Program-made: the position numbers and the translations under genes
Notes under the pieces: generated by a model
What the model was told of the DNA's origin: nothing
Databases searched by the model: none
The model's input: the letters and a program-made list of their open reading frames with translations, nothing else
Shown: positions 22,931-30,873 of the stretch, one piece after another
Position numbering within the stretch: position 1 is the first letter of the stretch
Layout of the letters: each line of letters starts with the position of its first letter
Assembly: GCA_031277315.1 (NCBI GenBank)
Contig: JAITMP010000027.1
Span: 1-32,698 of the forward strand
Direction of reading: 5' to 3'
From: Zoogloeaceae bacterium
GTDB lineage: Bacteria; Pseudomonadota; Gammaproteobacteria; Burkholderiales; Rhodocyclaceae
Length of the DNA: 32,698 nt

Positions 22931-23605
22931 TCAGATGATCGGGAAAAGGATGAAAACCATGACATCCCAAGCTGCATGCGAAATCAGCAGCGGCACCAGA
23001 TTGCGCGGCTTGAGCGCCATGTACATGAAGCCCCAGAAAGCGCCGCACACCAGCGCCGCCATCAGCAGCATGAAATTGAACGACCAGATGTGCGCGAAAG
23101 CGTAAATCAGCGTCGTGACGATGAACCCCGGCCAGGCGCCGAGCGCGTCCATGCTCTTGCGCTGGATGAAGCCCTGCCAGAAAACCGTTTCCGCCGGGCC
23201 GATGACCAGCAATAATTCCAGCGCGATCAGTCCGTGATTGTTTCCGTCGCGCAAGCCATAGATGTTGTGAACCTGCGGCCGGGCGAAGTCGAACAGGAGA
23301 TTGGAAAAAAAATTGCCGAGATAGAAAATTCCCCACAGCAGAATTGCGGACAGAATCCCCACGACAACGGCGCGGGGGGTGAGCGAGAACTGCGCTTTCC
23401 AGTCCTTGCCCAGTCCGAAACTCATGGACAGCAGGACGCAGGCCGAGAACAGCATGGACAGCCAGAAGTTCAGATGCGGCGCTGTCCACGGCGAGAACAT
23501 GATGAACCACAAGCCGACGGCGACAGCGGCGGGAACCAGCGGCACGGCGGCGCCCTTGGTGTCCTTGGCGCCCTTGGTGTTTCTGGCAGTGAGCGGCGGA
23601 TTCAT
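22931..23605 (-). CDS. CPBP-family intramembrane metalloprotease homologue, variant motif
   Basis: 224 residues, about six to seven membrane helices. The later motifs are present, with His in FAHIW and in ISHAAWDV, but the first motif, usually EExxxR, reads AETVFWQG: the first Glu is Ala and the Arg is Trp. One Glu remains. CPBP proteins include CAAX-type proteases and bacteriocin-immunity or toxin-resistance proteins; this one could be a variant protease or a non-catalytic member. The N-terminus (TARNTKGAKDTKGAA) is encoded by a short GC-rich repeat and is probably not part of the fold. The start overlaps the UbiA stop by ATGA, so the two are coupled. Confidence 0.75.
   Translation of the reverse strand: MNPPLTARNTKGAKDTKGAAVPLVPAAVAVGLWFIMFSPWTAPHLNFWLSMLFSACVLLSMSFGLGKDWKAQFSLTPRAVVVGILSAILLWGIFYLGNFFSNLLFDFARPQVHNIYGLRDGNNHGLIALELLLVIGPAETVFWQGFIQRKSMDALGAWPGFIVTTLIYAFAHIWSFNFMLLMAALVCGAFWGFMYMALKPRNLVPLLISHAAWDVMVFILFPII
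23551..23580 (-). repeat. Short GC-rich repeat within the CPBP 5' coding end
   Basis: On the reverse strand ACACCAAGGGCGCC, AAGGACACC, AAGGGCGCC; translated NTKGAKDTKGA. It is similar in theme to the arrays at 15184 and 15747 and shows that such repeats can enter coding sequence. Confidence 0.6.
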
Positions 23606-24510
23606 AGCCAGGCCGAGATGAAGATCAGGCCGGAAAAAATGCCGCTGAACGCCAACTGCAATTGCGCGGTTCTCACATCCAGGTCGGCGATTTTGTCCGG
23701 CTGGTCAATCGCGGCTTTTTCCATGATCCGGCAGTTGTTCATGGCGAGCGGCAGCGTGACGAGGACGCTCAGCGTGATCCAGTGCAGAATGCCGGCCGCC
23801 ACCAGAACGATCAGCAGCAGATAAGCCGTGTAGAGCAAAGCCTTGTATTCAATGATGGCGGCCCTGATGCCGATCAGCATGGCGAAGGTTTTGATACGCG
23901 CGCGCTTGTCGTGCGCGATGTCGCGGGTGTTGTTGGCGTGGAGAATGTCGACGGTGATGCAGCTCAAGGGCAGGCTGAGGGCAACGATTTTCCAGTCGAG
24001 CGCAGAAGTCATCGCGTAAAACGTGCCCAGCGCGATCAGCGGGCCATACACGACAAAAATCAGGAAGTCGCCCAGGGCGCGATATTTGAACTGGTAATAA
24101 AAAACCGAGGCGATGACGCCGGCTATTCCGATATACAAAAGCGGCGTTCCGGTTTCCGAAAGCAGGAACAAGCCCAGCGCCATGCCGGCCAGCAGGAACG
24201 ACAGGCCGTAATACAGAATCGCTTGCGGACGGAATACCTTGTCCACCAGCATGCGGCTCGATCCGTAAGTGTCTTCGCGGTCGACGCCTCGCTGATAGTC
24301 GAAATAATCGCTGATCAGGTTTCCGCTGGCCTGAAAAATAACCGCGCCGATGATCGACAAGGCGCCGAACAGCCAGTTGACGTCGATCGGGTTGTGGCGG
24401 CTCAGGAAAAAAACATAAATGAACGCCACCAGCGCTGGCATGCTCGAAGCCGGGAACGACCACGGGCGGACGGCGACAATCCAGTTTTTCAATGTCGTTT
24501 CGTTCTTCAT
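23602..24510 (-). CDS. UbiA-family polyprenyltransferase (MenA-like)
   Basis: 302 residues from ATG at 24510 (MKNETTLKNWIVAVRPWSFPAS); the frame is open to 24615, but that stretch contains a short tandem repeat. Eight to nine membrane helices. The first Asp-rich motif is NLISDYFDYQRGVDRED and the second is NNTRDIAHDKRARIKT, both needed to bind prenyl diphosphate and Mg. The RPWSFPAS start resembles MenA (1,4-dihydroxy-2-naphthoate prenyltransferase) more than UbiA. It would attach a polyprenyl chain to a quinone precursor in the inner membrane. No other menaquinone gene is visible here, so the substrate is uncertain. Confidence 0.85.
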   Translation of the reverse strand: MKNETTLKNWIVAVRPWSFPASSMPALVAFIYVFFLSRHNPIDVNWLFGALSIIGAVIFQASGNLISDYFDYQRGVDREDTYGSSRMLVDKVFRPQAILYYGLSFLLAGMALGLFLLSETGTPLLYIGIAGVIASVFYYQFKYRALGDFLIFVVYGPLIALGTFYAMTSALDWKIVALSLPLSCITVDILHANNTRDIAHDKRARIKTFAMLIGIRAAIIEYKALLYTAYLLLIVLVAAGILHWITLSVLVTLPLAMNNCRIMEKAAIDQPDKIADLDVRTAQLQLAFSGIFSGLIFISAWL

Positions 24511-24589
24511 TGCCAATTTGAAGTTCGTTGACGTTGTGGCTGCGCCGGATTTTATCGGGATCCGGTTTGCAGGCGGTTCCGGCCACTCC

Positions 24590-24621
24590 AAGCCATGCGT
24601 CAAGCCATGCGTCAAACCATT
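24590..24621 (+). repeat. 12-bp tandem repeat upstream of the prenyltransferase gene
   Basis: AAGCCATGCGTC occurs twice in tandem, followed by a degenerate third copy (AAACCATTCCCGCGTC). It lies about 80 bases before the UbiA-family start. Confidence 0.6.
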
Positions 24622-24662
24622 CCCGCGTCATTGTACGGGATTGAGTCAACGGAAGGCATGAA

Positions 24663-24686
24663 AAAGCCGGCCCGAAGGCCGGCTTT
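24663..24686 (-). terminator. Rho-independent terminator after the Met-rich lipoprotein gene
   Basis: AAAGCCGGCC pairs perfectly with GGCCGGCTTT around CGAA. The reverse strand continues TTCATGCC after the T-run of the stem, ending the lipoprotein transcript. Confidence 0.8.
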
Positions 24687-24705
24687 AGTCTGAAGCAAAG
24701 CCGGA

Positions 24706-25002
24706 TTACTTCTTCGGCTCTTCTTCTTTTTTGGCTTCCATGCCAGACATGCCGCCTTCCATGCCGGACATGCCTTGCTGACCAGCCATACCGCCTTCTT
24801 GACCAGCCATGCCGCCTTCCTGACCGGCCATGCCTTGCTGACCTTCCATACCCGACATGCCGCCTTCCATGCCGGCCGGCTGGGCCGGAGCGGGCGCCGC
24901 AGCGGCAGGTTCGGGAGCGGGAGCGGGGGCGGGTTCTTCTTTCTTGCCACAGGCGGACAGCGCCACGGCAACCATTGCAGCAACGAGGAGAGCGTGTTTC
25001 AT
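24706..25002 (-). CDS. Small lipoprotein with Met/Gly/Gln-rich repeats
   Basis: 98 residues. The lipobox ALSAC places the lipidated cysteine at Cys18 after a signal peptide (MKHALLVAAMVAVALSA). The mature part has a KKEEPAPAPAPEPAAAAPAP linker, then tandem 5-7 residue units of the type GGMAGQE and SGMEGGM, and a charged lysine/glutamate tail (EAKKEEEPKK). About thirteen methionines lie in the repeat. No family is recognised. Met-rich periplasmic segments bind copper or act as oxidant sinks in some proteins, but no such role is shown here. It has a good ribosome site (AAGGGAAA) and its own terminator, so expression is likely. Confidence 0.75.
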   Translation of the reverse strand: MKHALLVAAMVAVALSACGKKEEPAPAPAPEPAAAAPAPAQPAGMEGGMSGMEGQQGMAGQEGGMAGQEGGMAGQQGMSGMEGGMSGMEAKKEEEPKK

Positions 25003-25062
25003 TTGATTTCCCTTATCGATAAGAAAACAATTTTGCTTTGACGAGGACAGCTTTTACTCGAT

Positions 25063-25088
25063 CTTGACCAAAGTAACTTCGGGTCAAG
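25063..25088. promoter_or_regulatory. 7-bp inverted repeat in a divergent promoter region
   Basis: CTTGACC, 12 bases, GGTCAAG lies between the lipoprotein gene (minus) and rlmD (plus). It could be a dimeric repressor operator or could supply two outward -35 elements. A TACAAT box at 25152-25157 precedes rlmD. Confidence 0.4.
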
Positions 25089-25188
25089 CTGTAATTTTAG
25101 CAAAACTGTATAAAAAAACCATCCGATAGTTTTATCCGGTCAATAGGGATACTACAATTATGCCCCCTCGTTTCCCGACGCCGCGCCG

Positions 25189-26487
25189 ATGCCCACCGCA
25201 CTGATCGAATCGCTCGACAACGAAGGCAGGGGCATTGCCCGCCAGGAAGGAAAAACGATCTTCGTTGAAGGCGCCCTGCCGCGGGAGCGGGTGTGCTATT
25301 CCAGCTATCGCCGCAAGCCGAACTACGAACTGGCGACCGCAACGCAGATTCTTGAGCCGAGCGCCTTGCGCGTCGAACCGCGCTGCCGGCATTTCGGCAT
25401 CTGCGGCGGTTGCAGCATGCAGCACCTCGATGCGTCCGGGCAGGCGGCGGCCAAGCAGCGGGCGCTGGAAGACGCCTTCTGGCATATCGGGCGCTTGCGG
25501 CCGGAGGTGATCTATCCGGCCATACACGGGCAGGCTTGGGGCTATCGTTCGCGGGCGCGCCTCTCGGTTCGTCTCGTGCCGAAAAAAGGCGGCGTGCTGG
25601 CGGGTTTTCACGAAAAGCGCAGCAGTTACATCGCCGACATGGACAGTTGCGAGGTGCTGCCGCCGCATGTTTCCGCATTGCTGCTGCCGTTGCGGCGTCT
25701 GGTCGGCGGATTATCGTTTCCCGACCGGCTGCCGCAGATCGAAGTGGCGCTGGGCGAAGCGGTGACGGTATTGGTTTTCCGCATCCTGCAACCTCTGACG
25801 GACACCGACGAAAGCCGGTTGCGCGATTTCGCGGATGAAGCGGGCGTGCAGATCTGGTTGCAGCCGGGGGGAGCGGAGTCGGCCCATCCTTTCCATCCGC
25901 TCGCTGCGCCGCCGCTCAGTTACGCGCTGCCGGATTACGGCCTCGAACTGCAATTCCGTCCCAATGAATTCACACAGATCAACCACGGCATCAACCGCAT
26001 GCTGCTGCGGCGGGCGATGTCCTTGCTCGATCCGCGGCCGGGCGAGCGTATCGGCGATCTGTTCTGCGGCTTGGGCAATTTCACGCTGCCGATTGCGCGG
26101 CATGGCGCGTTCGCCTTTGGCGTCGAAGGCAGTCAGGCGCTGGTGAATCGCGCCGGCCAGAATGCCGCCGCCAACGGCCTCGCGAACTTGACGGCGTTTT
26201 CCGTGGCCGATCTTTTCAAGGCGACGCCAGAACTTGCGGCAAGCTGGGGACGGCTCGACAAATGGCTGGTCGATCCGCCGCGCGAAGGCGCCATCGAACT
26301 GGTGAAGTCAATCGGCGCAGACGGCCCGTGCCGCATCGTGTATGTCTCCTGCAATCCGGCCACGCTCGCGCGCGACGCGGCGGTGCTGGCGCATGAGAAA
26401 GGCTATACGCTGCGCGGCGCTGGCATCGCCAACATGTTTCCGCACACCTCCCACGTCGAATCCATCGCGCTTTTTGAGAGGCAATAA
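25189..26487 (+). CDS. rlmD: 23S rRNA (uracil-1939-C5)-methyltransferase
   Basis: 432 residues. The [4Fe-4S] cysteines are Cys66, Cys72, Cys75 ([10 protein letters not shown]) and Cys154 (MDSCEVL), as in E. coli RlmD. The N-terminal TRAM domain ([30 protein letters not shown]) binds RNA. The SAM site is [14 protein letters not shown], and the catalytic cysteine is Cys388 in [12 protein letters not shown]. It makes m5U1939 in 23S rRNA. ATG at 25189 gives the usual N-terminus. A bidirectional terminator follows the stop directly. Confidence 0.95.
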   Translation: MPTALIESLDNEGRGIARQEGKTIFVEGALPRERVCYSSYRRKPNYELATATQILEPSALRVEPRCRHFGICGGCSMQHLDASGQAAAKQRALEDAFWHIGRLRPEVIYPAIHGQAWGYRSRARLSVRLVPKKGGVLAGFHEKRSSYIADMDSCEVLPPHVSALLLPLRRLVGGLSFPDRLPQIEVALGEAVTVLVFRILQPLTDTDESRLRDFADEAGVQIWLQPGGAESAHPFHPLAAPPLSYALPDYGLELQFRPNEFTQINHGINRMLLRRAMSLLDPRPGERIGDLFCGLGNFTLPIARHGAFAFGVEGSQALVNRAGQNAAANGLANLTAFSVADLFKATPELAASWGRLDKWLVDPPREGAIELVKSIGADGPCRIVYVSCNPATLARDAAVLAHEKGYTLRGAGIANMFPHTSHVESIALFERQ

Positions 26488-26515
26488 AAAAGGCGACCAT
26501 GATGGTCGCCTTTTT
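26486..26515. terminator. Bidirectional terminator between rlmD and the Bax-inhibitor gene
   Basis: AAAAAGGCGACCAT pairs with ATGGTCGCCTTTTT, with T-runs on both strands. It serves two convergent genes. Confidence 0.9.
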
Positions 26516-26531
26516 CCGCAAGCGCTGTTGC

Positions 26532-27221
26532 TCAGTCGCGTTCGCCGGCGAAGGCCAGCAGCAGACGGAGCAGGTGCACGAACAGGTTGTAGATGTCGAG
26601 ATAAATCGACAGGGTGGCCATGATGTAGTTGGTTTCGCCGCCGGTGACGATGCGGCTGACATCATAGAGGATGTAGGCCGAGAAGATCAGCACCGCCACG
26701 ACCGAGATGGTGAGCGACAGGGCGGGGAGTTGCAGGAAGATGTTGGCCACCATCGCCAGCAGCACCAGAATCAGGCCGATGAAAAGAAATTTCCCCATGA
26801 AGCTGAAATCTTTTTTCGTCACGGTGGCGATGCCCGCCAGCGCGAAGAAAATCACGCTGGTGCCGGCCGCCGCGGTGAAGATGAGCGCGGCGCCGTTGCG
26901 GAAGCCGAGGCTGACTTGCAGGATCGGCCCCAGCATGACGCCCATCAGAAACGTGAAGCCCAGCAGCAGGGCGACGCCCAGGCCGCTGTCCTTGTTTTTC
27001 TGGATGCCCCACATCAGGCCCCAGGCGACGGCGAGGAAGAGCAGGAAGGAAAGCAGCGGGCTTCCCGCCATGAAGGAGAAATTGAGCTGTACGCCGACGA
27101 AAGCGCCGATCGCCGTCGGGATCAGGGAAAGGGCCAGCAGCAGATAGGTGTTGCGCAAGACGCGATTCTGCTGGAGCGCGCGCTCCGAAACTTGTCCGAC
27201 GGTTTGAACATGGGTTTGCAT
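26532..27221 (-). CDS. Bax inhibitor-1 / YccA-family membrane protein
   Basis: 229 residues from ATG at 27221, behind AAGGAGG. Seven membrane helices with the family signatures GFTFLMGVMLGPIL, AGTSVIFFALAGIA and, near the C-terminus, SAYILYDVSRIVTGG followed by YIMATLSIYLDIYNLFVHLL. Bacterial relatives include YccA, a modulator of the FtsH membrane protease, and the calcium-leak channel BsYetJ. The acidic residues of the last helices are present (YDVSRI, LDIYN). The physiological role here is not determined. Confidence 0.93.
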   Translation of the reverse strand: MQTHVQTVGQVSERALQQNRVLRNTYLLLALSLIPTAIGAFVGVQLNFSFMAGSPLLSFLLFLAVAWGLMWGIQKNKDSGLGVALLLGFTFLMGVMLGPILQVSLGFRNGAALIFTAAAGTSVIFFALAGIATVTKKDFSFMGKFLFIGLILVLLAMVANIFLQLPALSLTISVVAVLIFSAYILYDVSRIVTGGETNYIMATLSIYLDIYNLFVHLLRLLLAFAGERD

Positions 27222-27344
27222 TGAATGCCTCCTTGGCACGGTATCAACGGGGTAAGATAACTGAGGCGGGTAAAAGTTTCAAGCATGCGGCAACCTGCGG
27301 CGCGGCGGCCTTGCCGCAGCCTCGAAAAGACTGCGTACAGGCTC

Positions 27345-27833
27345 TCAGGAGGCCGCTTCTCTGCTTGTCGCGTCCGCCCAGCAATTGGGGGTTTCGTAGA
27401 GCCGCACCCGCTCCAGACGCAAGCGGTTGCCGTAGGTGTCGCGGTATACGCGGTCGAGCAGGTTGAAAGCAAGCCAGGCCAGATTTTCGGCTGTCGGCAC
27501 CAGATCCAGCACGACCGTCTTGTGTCCCGGCAGGCTTTCGAGGAAACTCGCCAGAACGGCATCGCCGCGCCAGACGAGGAAAGCGTGATCCCAGGCGTCG
27601 ACGAGATTTTGTTGCGCCAGCGCCTTGACGTCGGAGAAATCCATCACCATGCCGTTCAGGGGCGAGCCGGCTTGCTGGATGATGTCGCCCGCCAGCGTGA
27701 TTTCGATGGCATACCGATGACCGTGCAGATGCCGGCACTGGCTCTGGTGGTCGGGAATGCGGTGGCCGGCATCGAATTCGAGCCGGCGGGTGATGCGGGT
27801 CGGGGTCGTTGGGGTAGCGCGCATGGTGCGCAT
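27345..27833 (-). CDS. queD: 6-carboxytetrahydropterin synthase (queuosine pathway)
   Basis: 162 residues. Zinc ligands are His24 (FDAGHR) and the two histidines of HLHGH (His37, His39), with Cys33 just before as the catalytic cysteine of QCRHLHGH. MVMDFSDVKALAQ, WDHAFL and PTAENLAWL are family landmarks. It turns dihydroneopterin triphosphate into 6-carboxytetrahydropterin, an early step to preQ0 and queuosine. M1 at 27833 or M4 at 27824 are both usable. A radical SAM gene is divergent from it, 93 bases away, but is not obviously QueE. Confidence 0.93.
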   Translation of the reverse strand: MRTMRATPTTPTRITRRLEFDAGHRIPDHQSQCRHLHGHRYAIEITLAGDIIQQAGSPLNGMVMDFSDVKALAQQNLVDAWDHAFLVWRGDAVLASFLESLPGHKTVVLDLVPTAENLAWLAFNLLDRVYRDTYGNRLRLERVRLYETPNCWADATSREAAS

Positions 27834-27926
27834 GATGCGAAAATGATGGTTGGGAAATTATAGCATTCATCCCCTGCCTGATTCCTCTGATTCCTGTTGA
27901 TTCCTGTGTAAGCGGAGACGCCCGGA

Positions 27927-28775
27927 GTGACCAGCAAGCTTGTGGTGAGCGATCATAGCCGCGACAGCGCCGGCCTGACTTATGTTTATCCCGTTGTCTC
28001 GCGCCGGGCGGGCGGCGTTTCAATCGGCATCAACCTGAATCCGAATTCAGCCTGCAACTGGCGCTGCGTGTATTGCCAGGTGCCGGGGCTGACGCGCGGC
28101 GCGGCGCCGCCGGTGGATCTGGAACTGCTCGAACGGGAACTGCGCGGCTTCATCGACACCTTGCTGCATGGGGATTTCATGCGCGCGCAGATTGCCGAAG
28201 CGGCGGCGCGGCGTATCGTCGATATTGCCTTTTCCGGCAATGGCGAGCCGACTTCGGCGCGGGCATTTCCCGATGCGGTTGCGCTGGCCGGACGGGTCCG
28301 GCGGGAAGCCGGACTCGGCGCAGACGTGAAGCTGCGGCTGATTACGAACGGCAGTCTGGTTGCCCGCAGCCGGGTTCAGGCGGGCCTGCGCAAACTGGAA
28401 GAACTGGATGGGGAAGTCTGGTTCAAGGTCGATGCGGGCACTGCTGCGGGATATCAACGCATCAACGGCGTGGCATTGACGCCGGCGACGGCGGCGCGTC
28501 ACTTGCGTCTTTGCAGCGGGCTGTGTTCAACCTGGGTGCAGACGTGCTTGTTCGCCTTCGACGGCCAAGGCCCGACGGAAGCGGAACTGGATGCTTATGT
28601 TGATTTGCTGACGCAAGCCGGCATCGAAAACCTGAAGGGTGTGCACCTCTATGGCTTGGCGCGCACATCAATGCAACCGGAAGCGAGTCGGCTTTCCTGC
28701 CTGCCGGAAAAACGGCTTGTGGCTTTCGCCGACCGTTTGCGGGCGCTGGGGCTGACGGTGCGCGTCAGCCCCTGA
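27927..28775 (+). CDS. Radical SAM protein, COG0731-like
   Basis: 282 residues from GTG at 27927 (CCCGGA upstream). The cluster motif CNWRCVYC supplies Cys43, Cys47 and Cys50 for the [4Fe-4S]. FSGNGEPTSARAFPDAV is the GGE-like SAM-binding strand with the 'GNGEPT' form typical of wyosine/TYW1-related oxidoreductases (COG0731). ITNGSL and DGEVWFKVDAGT follow. No C-terminal iron-sulfur extension is seen. The substrate is unknown. It is divergent from queD; QueE usually has a different N-terminus and is shorter, so QueE is not assumed. Confidence 0.85.
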   Translation: MTSKLVVSDHSRDSAGLTYVYPVVSRRAGGVSIGINLNPNSACNWRCVYCQVPGLTRGAAPPVDLELLERELRGFIDTLLHGDFMRAQIAEAAARRIVDIAFSGNGEPTSARAFPDAVALAGRVRREAGLGADVKLRLITNGSLVARSRVQAGLRKLEELDGEVWFKVDAGTAAGYQRINGVALTPATAARHLRLCSGLCSTWVQTCLFAFDGQGPTEAELDAYVDLLTQAGIENLKGVHLYGLARTSMQPEASRLSCLPEKRLVAFADRLRALGLTVRVSP

Positions 28776-28790
28776 GCCAGCTAGCCAACT

Positions 28791-29081
28791 TCAGCCTTTC
28801 TTGGGTTTGGCTTTCGCCGCTTTCTTGAGCGACTTGAACAATTCCGAGTCGTTCGACTTCAGGTATTCCACCACCTCCCAGTCATCGCGCCTGATCTTGC
28901 TGATGTCGATCTGCTCGACATATACCAGGCGCAGCAGTTGCTGCACCGGACGGGGGATGTTGCGGCCACTCTCGTAACGGGAGCCGCCGCTTTGGGTAAC
29001 CCCGATCCTGGACCAGAATTGCTGCTGGTTAAGCCCGAGCTTGCGGCGAATTCCACGTGCATCGACGGTTTCATTTTTCAT
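28791..29081 (-). CDS. XRE-family helix-turn-helix regulator
   Basis: 96 residues from ATG at 29081. The HTH is GIRRKLGLNQQQFWSRIGVTQSGGSRYESGRNIPRPVQQLLRLVYVE (about residues 10-56). The tail is basic (LFKSLKKAAKAKPKKG). Only a DNA-binding unit is visible; no sensing domain. It is convergent with the radical SAM gene and divergent from lysC across an AT-rich region. Short relatives of this type are common in betaproteobacteria; targets are unknown. Confidence 0.85.
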   Translation of the reverse strand: MKNETVDARGIRRKLGLNQQQFWSRIGVTQSGGSRYESGRNIPRPVQQLLRLVYVEQIDISKIRRDDWEVVEYLKSNDSELFKSLKKAAKAKPKKG

Positions 29082-29386
29082 GATGTGCGGTCCTAATTTT
29101 GAGATGAAAAAATGCTTGGCTGAGTGCTTGAGACTGCGATTTTAAAACAGGGTATCAAGCCAAGGTGATTCAGATTATAGACCCTAAATAGCATGGATGT
29201 ATAAGCTTGATATATTTGTTATGCTGAAAATATTCCTGGCTATCAAATTCCGATTAGCAGGATGGCAAACAATGACAAATAATGATTAATTATGTCGGGT
29301 AATAAGGATAGATATGCGCTTAAATTTCAAAGTCAGGTAAAATTCGCCCCCCACGCAACACACTGCAAAATAGACGGTAGCGGTAC
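29082..29386. other. AT-rich divergent intergenic region between the XRE gene and lysC
   Basis: 305 bases with clearly higher AT than either side and no supported gene. Repeated short AT elements (e.g. AATGACAAATAATGATTAATTATG near 29271) suggest promoter or regulator-binding DNA. A TAAAAT box (29339-29344) lies about 45 bases before lysC. On the reverse strand a TATAAT box is seen near 29177, suitable for the XRE gene, but its -35 is weak. Confidence 0.5.
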
Positions 29387-30625
29387 ATGGCACTCATTGT
29401 TCAGAAATATGGCGGGACATCGGTCGGCTCGCCCGAGCGGATCAAAAACGTCGCCCGGCGCGTCGCCAGTTGGCGGGCGAAGGGAGATCAGGTTGTGGTT
29501 GTGGTCTCCGCGATGAGCGGCGAAACCAACCGCTTGCTCGCTTTGGCGAAGGAAGTGCAGGCGAACCCGGATTCACGCGAGCTGGATGTCATCGCCTCGA
29601 CCGGCGAGCAGGTGACCATCGGTCTGCTGTCGATGGCGCTGATGGACATCGGCGTCAAGGCGCGCAGCTATACCGGCGGCCAGGTACGCATTCTGACTGA
29701 CAGCGCCTTCACCAAGGCGCGCATTCTCAGCATTGATGAGGAGAACATCAGGCGCGATCTCGACGATGGCCTGGTCGTGGTCGTGGCCGGCTTCCAGGGC
29801 GTCGACGAGAGCGGCAACGTTACGACGCTGGGGCGCGGCGGTTCGGATACCTCGGCGGTGGCCATCGCTGCGGCGTTGAAGGCCGATGAGTGCCAGATCT
29901 ACACCGACGTGGATGGCGTCTACACCACCGATCCGCGCATCGTGCCCGAAGCGCGCCGGCTGGAAACCGTCACCTTCGAGGAAATGCTGGAAATGGCCAG
30001 CCTCGGCTCCAAGGTGCTGCAGATTCGCGCGGTGGAATTCGCCGGCAAATACAAGGTCAAGCTGCGCGTGCTCTCCAGTCTGGAGGAACTCGGCCAGGAA
30101 GGCCCGGGCACGCTCATTACTTTCGAGGAAGACGTCAAGATGGAACAACCGATCATTTCCGGCATTGCCTTTACCCGTGACGAGGCGAAGCTCACCGTGC
30201 TCGGCGTGCCGGATCGTCCCGGCATCGCTTACCAGATTCTCGGTCCGGTGGCCGAAGCCGCCATTGATGTCGACATGATTATCCAGAACGTCGGCTACGA
30301 CGGCTCGACCGATTTTTCGTTCACCGTGCCGCGCGGCGAGTTTGCCAAGGCCACCGCCATCCTGGAGCAGGTGAAGGGGCATATCGGCGCGCGCCAGATC
30401 ACCGGCGACAACAAGGCCGCCAAGGTTTCCGTCGTCGGCGTCGGCATGCGCTCCCACGTCGGCATTGCCAGCAAAATGTTCCGCACGCTGGCCGAGGAAG
30501 GCATCAACATCCAGATGATTTCGACTTCCGAGATCAAGATTTCGGTGGTGATCGACGAGAAATATCTGGAATTGGCCGTGCGCGTGCTGCACAAGGTCTT
30601 TGATCTGGATCAGGTGCCGGCATAA
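29387..30625 (+). CDS. lysC: Aspartate kinase
   Basis: 412 residues. The kinase domain starts MALIVQKYGGTSVGSPERI and includes VVVVSAMSGETNRLL, STGEQVTIGLL, GRGGSDTSAVAIAAAL and YTDVDGVYTTDPR. Two ACT domains follow (about 268-412), with VLGVPDRPGIAYQIL and VSVVGVGMRSHVGIASKMF, which bind lysine and threonine for feedback control. It commits aspartate to lysine, threonine and methionine synthesis. An in-frame ATG at 30140 (MEQPIISGIAF, codon 252), with GAGGAAG upstream, lines up with the known internal start of the beta subunit in Corynebacterium-type aspartate kinases, so an alpha2beta2 enzyme is possible. Confidence 0.95.
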   Translation: MALIVQKYGGTSVGSPERIKNVARRVASWRAKGDQVVVVVSAMSGETNRLLALAKEVQANPDSRELDVIASTGEQVTIGLLSMALMDIGVKARSYTGGQVRILTDSAFTKARILSIDEENIRRDLDDGLVVVVAGFQGVDESGNVTTLGRGGSDTSAVAIAAALKADECQIYTDVDGVYTTDPRIVPEARRLETVTFEEMLEMASLGSKVLQIRAVEFAGKYKVKLRVLSSLEELGQEGPGTLITFEEDVKMEQPIISGIAFTRDEAKLTVLGVPDRPGIAYQILGPVAEAAIDVDMIIQNVGYDGSTDFSFTVPRGEFAKATAILEQVKGHIGARQITGDNKAAKVSVVGVGMRSHVGIASKMFRTLAEEGINIQMISTSEIKISVVIDEKYLELAVRVLHKVFDLDQVPA

Positions 30626-30635
30626 GCGTTTCGGT

Positions 30636-30664
30636 TTGACCGGGCAAGGCGAAAAAGATAATAT
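30636..30664 (+). promoter_or_regulatory. Promoter of tRNA-Ser
   Basis: TTGACC (30636-30641), exactly 17 bases, TAATAT (30659-30664), followed by a GC-rich discriminator (CGCCGGCCC). Start of transcription near 30671 leaves a ~60-nt 5' leader to be trimmed. It begins 10 bases after the lysC stop. Confidence 0.7.
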
Positions 30665-30731
30665 CGCCGGCCCTTTCGTTGCATCGTCTGCGCCGCGTCG
30701 CGCGGGCGGATTGGCGGTAAAAGAAGTTTCC

Positions 30732-30824
30732 GGAGAGATGGCCGAGTGGTCGAAGGCGCTCCCCTGCTAAGGGAGTATGCGGGCAAAACCTGCATCGAGG
30801 GTTCGAATCCCTCTCTCTCCGCCA
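30732..30824 (+). tRNA. tRNA-Ser (anticodon GCU)
   Basis: Acceptor GGAGAGA pairs with TCTCTCC, followed by G73 and encoded CCA. The anticodon stem CTCCC/GGGAG encloses loop CTGCTAA (anticodon GCT). A long variable arm (TATGCGGGCAAAACCTGCA) marks a class II tRNA, and the T-arm is GAGGG-TTCGAAT-CCCTC. It reads AGC and AGU. Confidence 0.97.
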
Positions 30825-30838
30825 GTTCAGGACAAACG

Positions 30839-30873
30839 AACCCCCTCGAAATCCGGATTTCGAGGGGGTTTTT
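30839..30873 (+). terminator. Strong rho-independent terminator after tRNA-Ser
   Basis: CCCCCTCGAAATCC pairs perfectly with GGATTTCGAGGGGG, followed by TTTTTG on the plus strand and preceded by AA on the other. It isolates the adhesin gene from upstream transcription. Confidence 0.92.
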
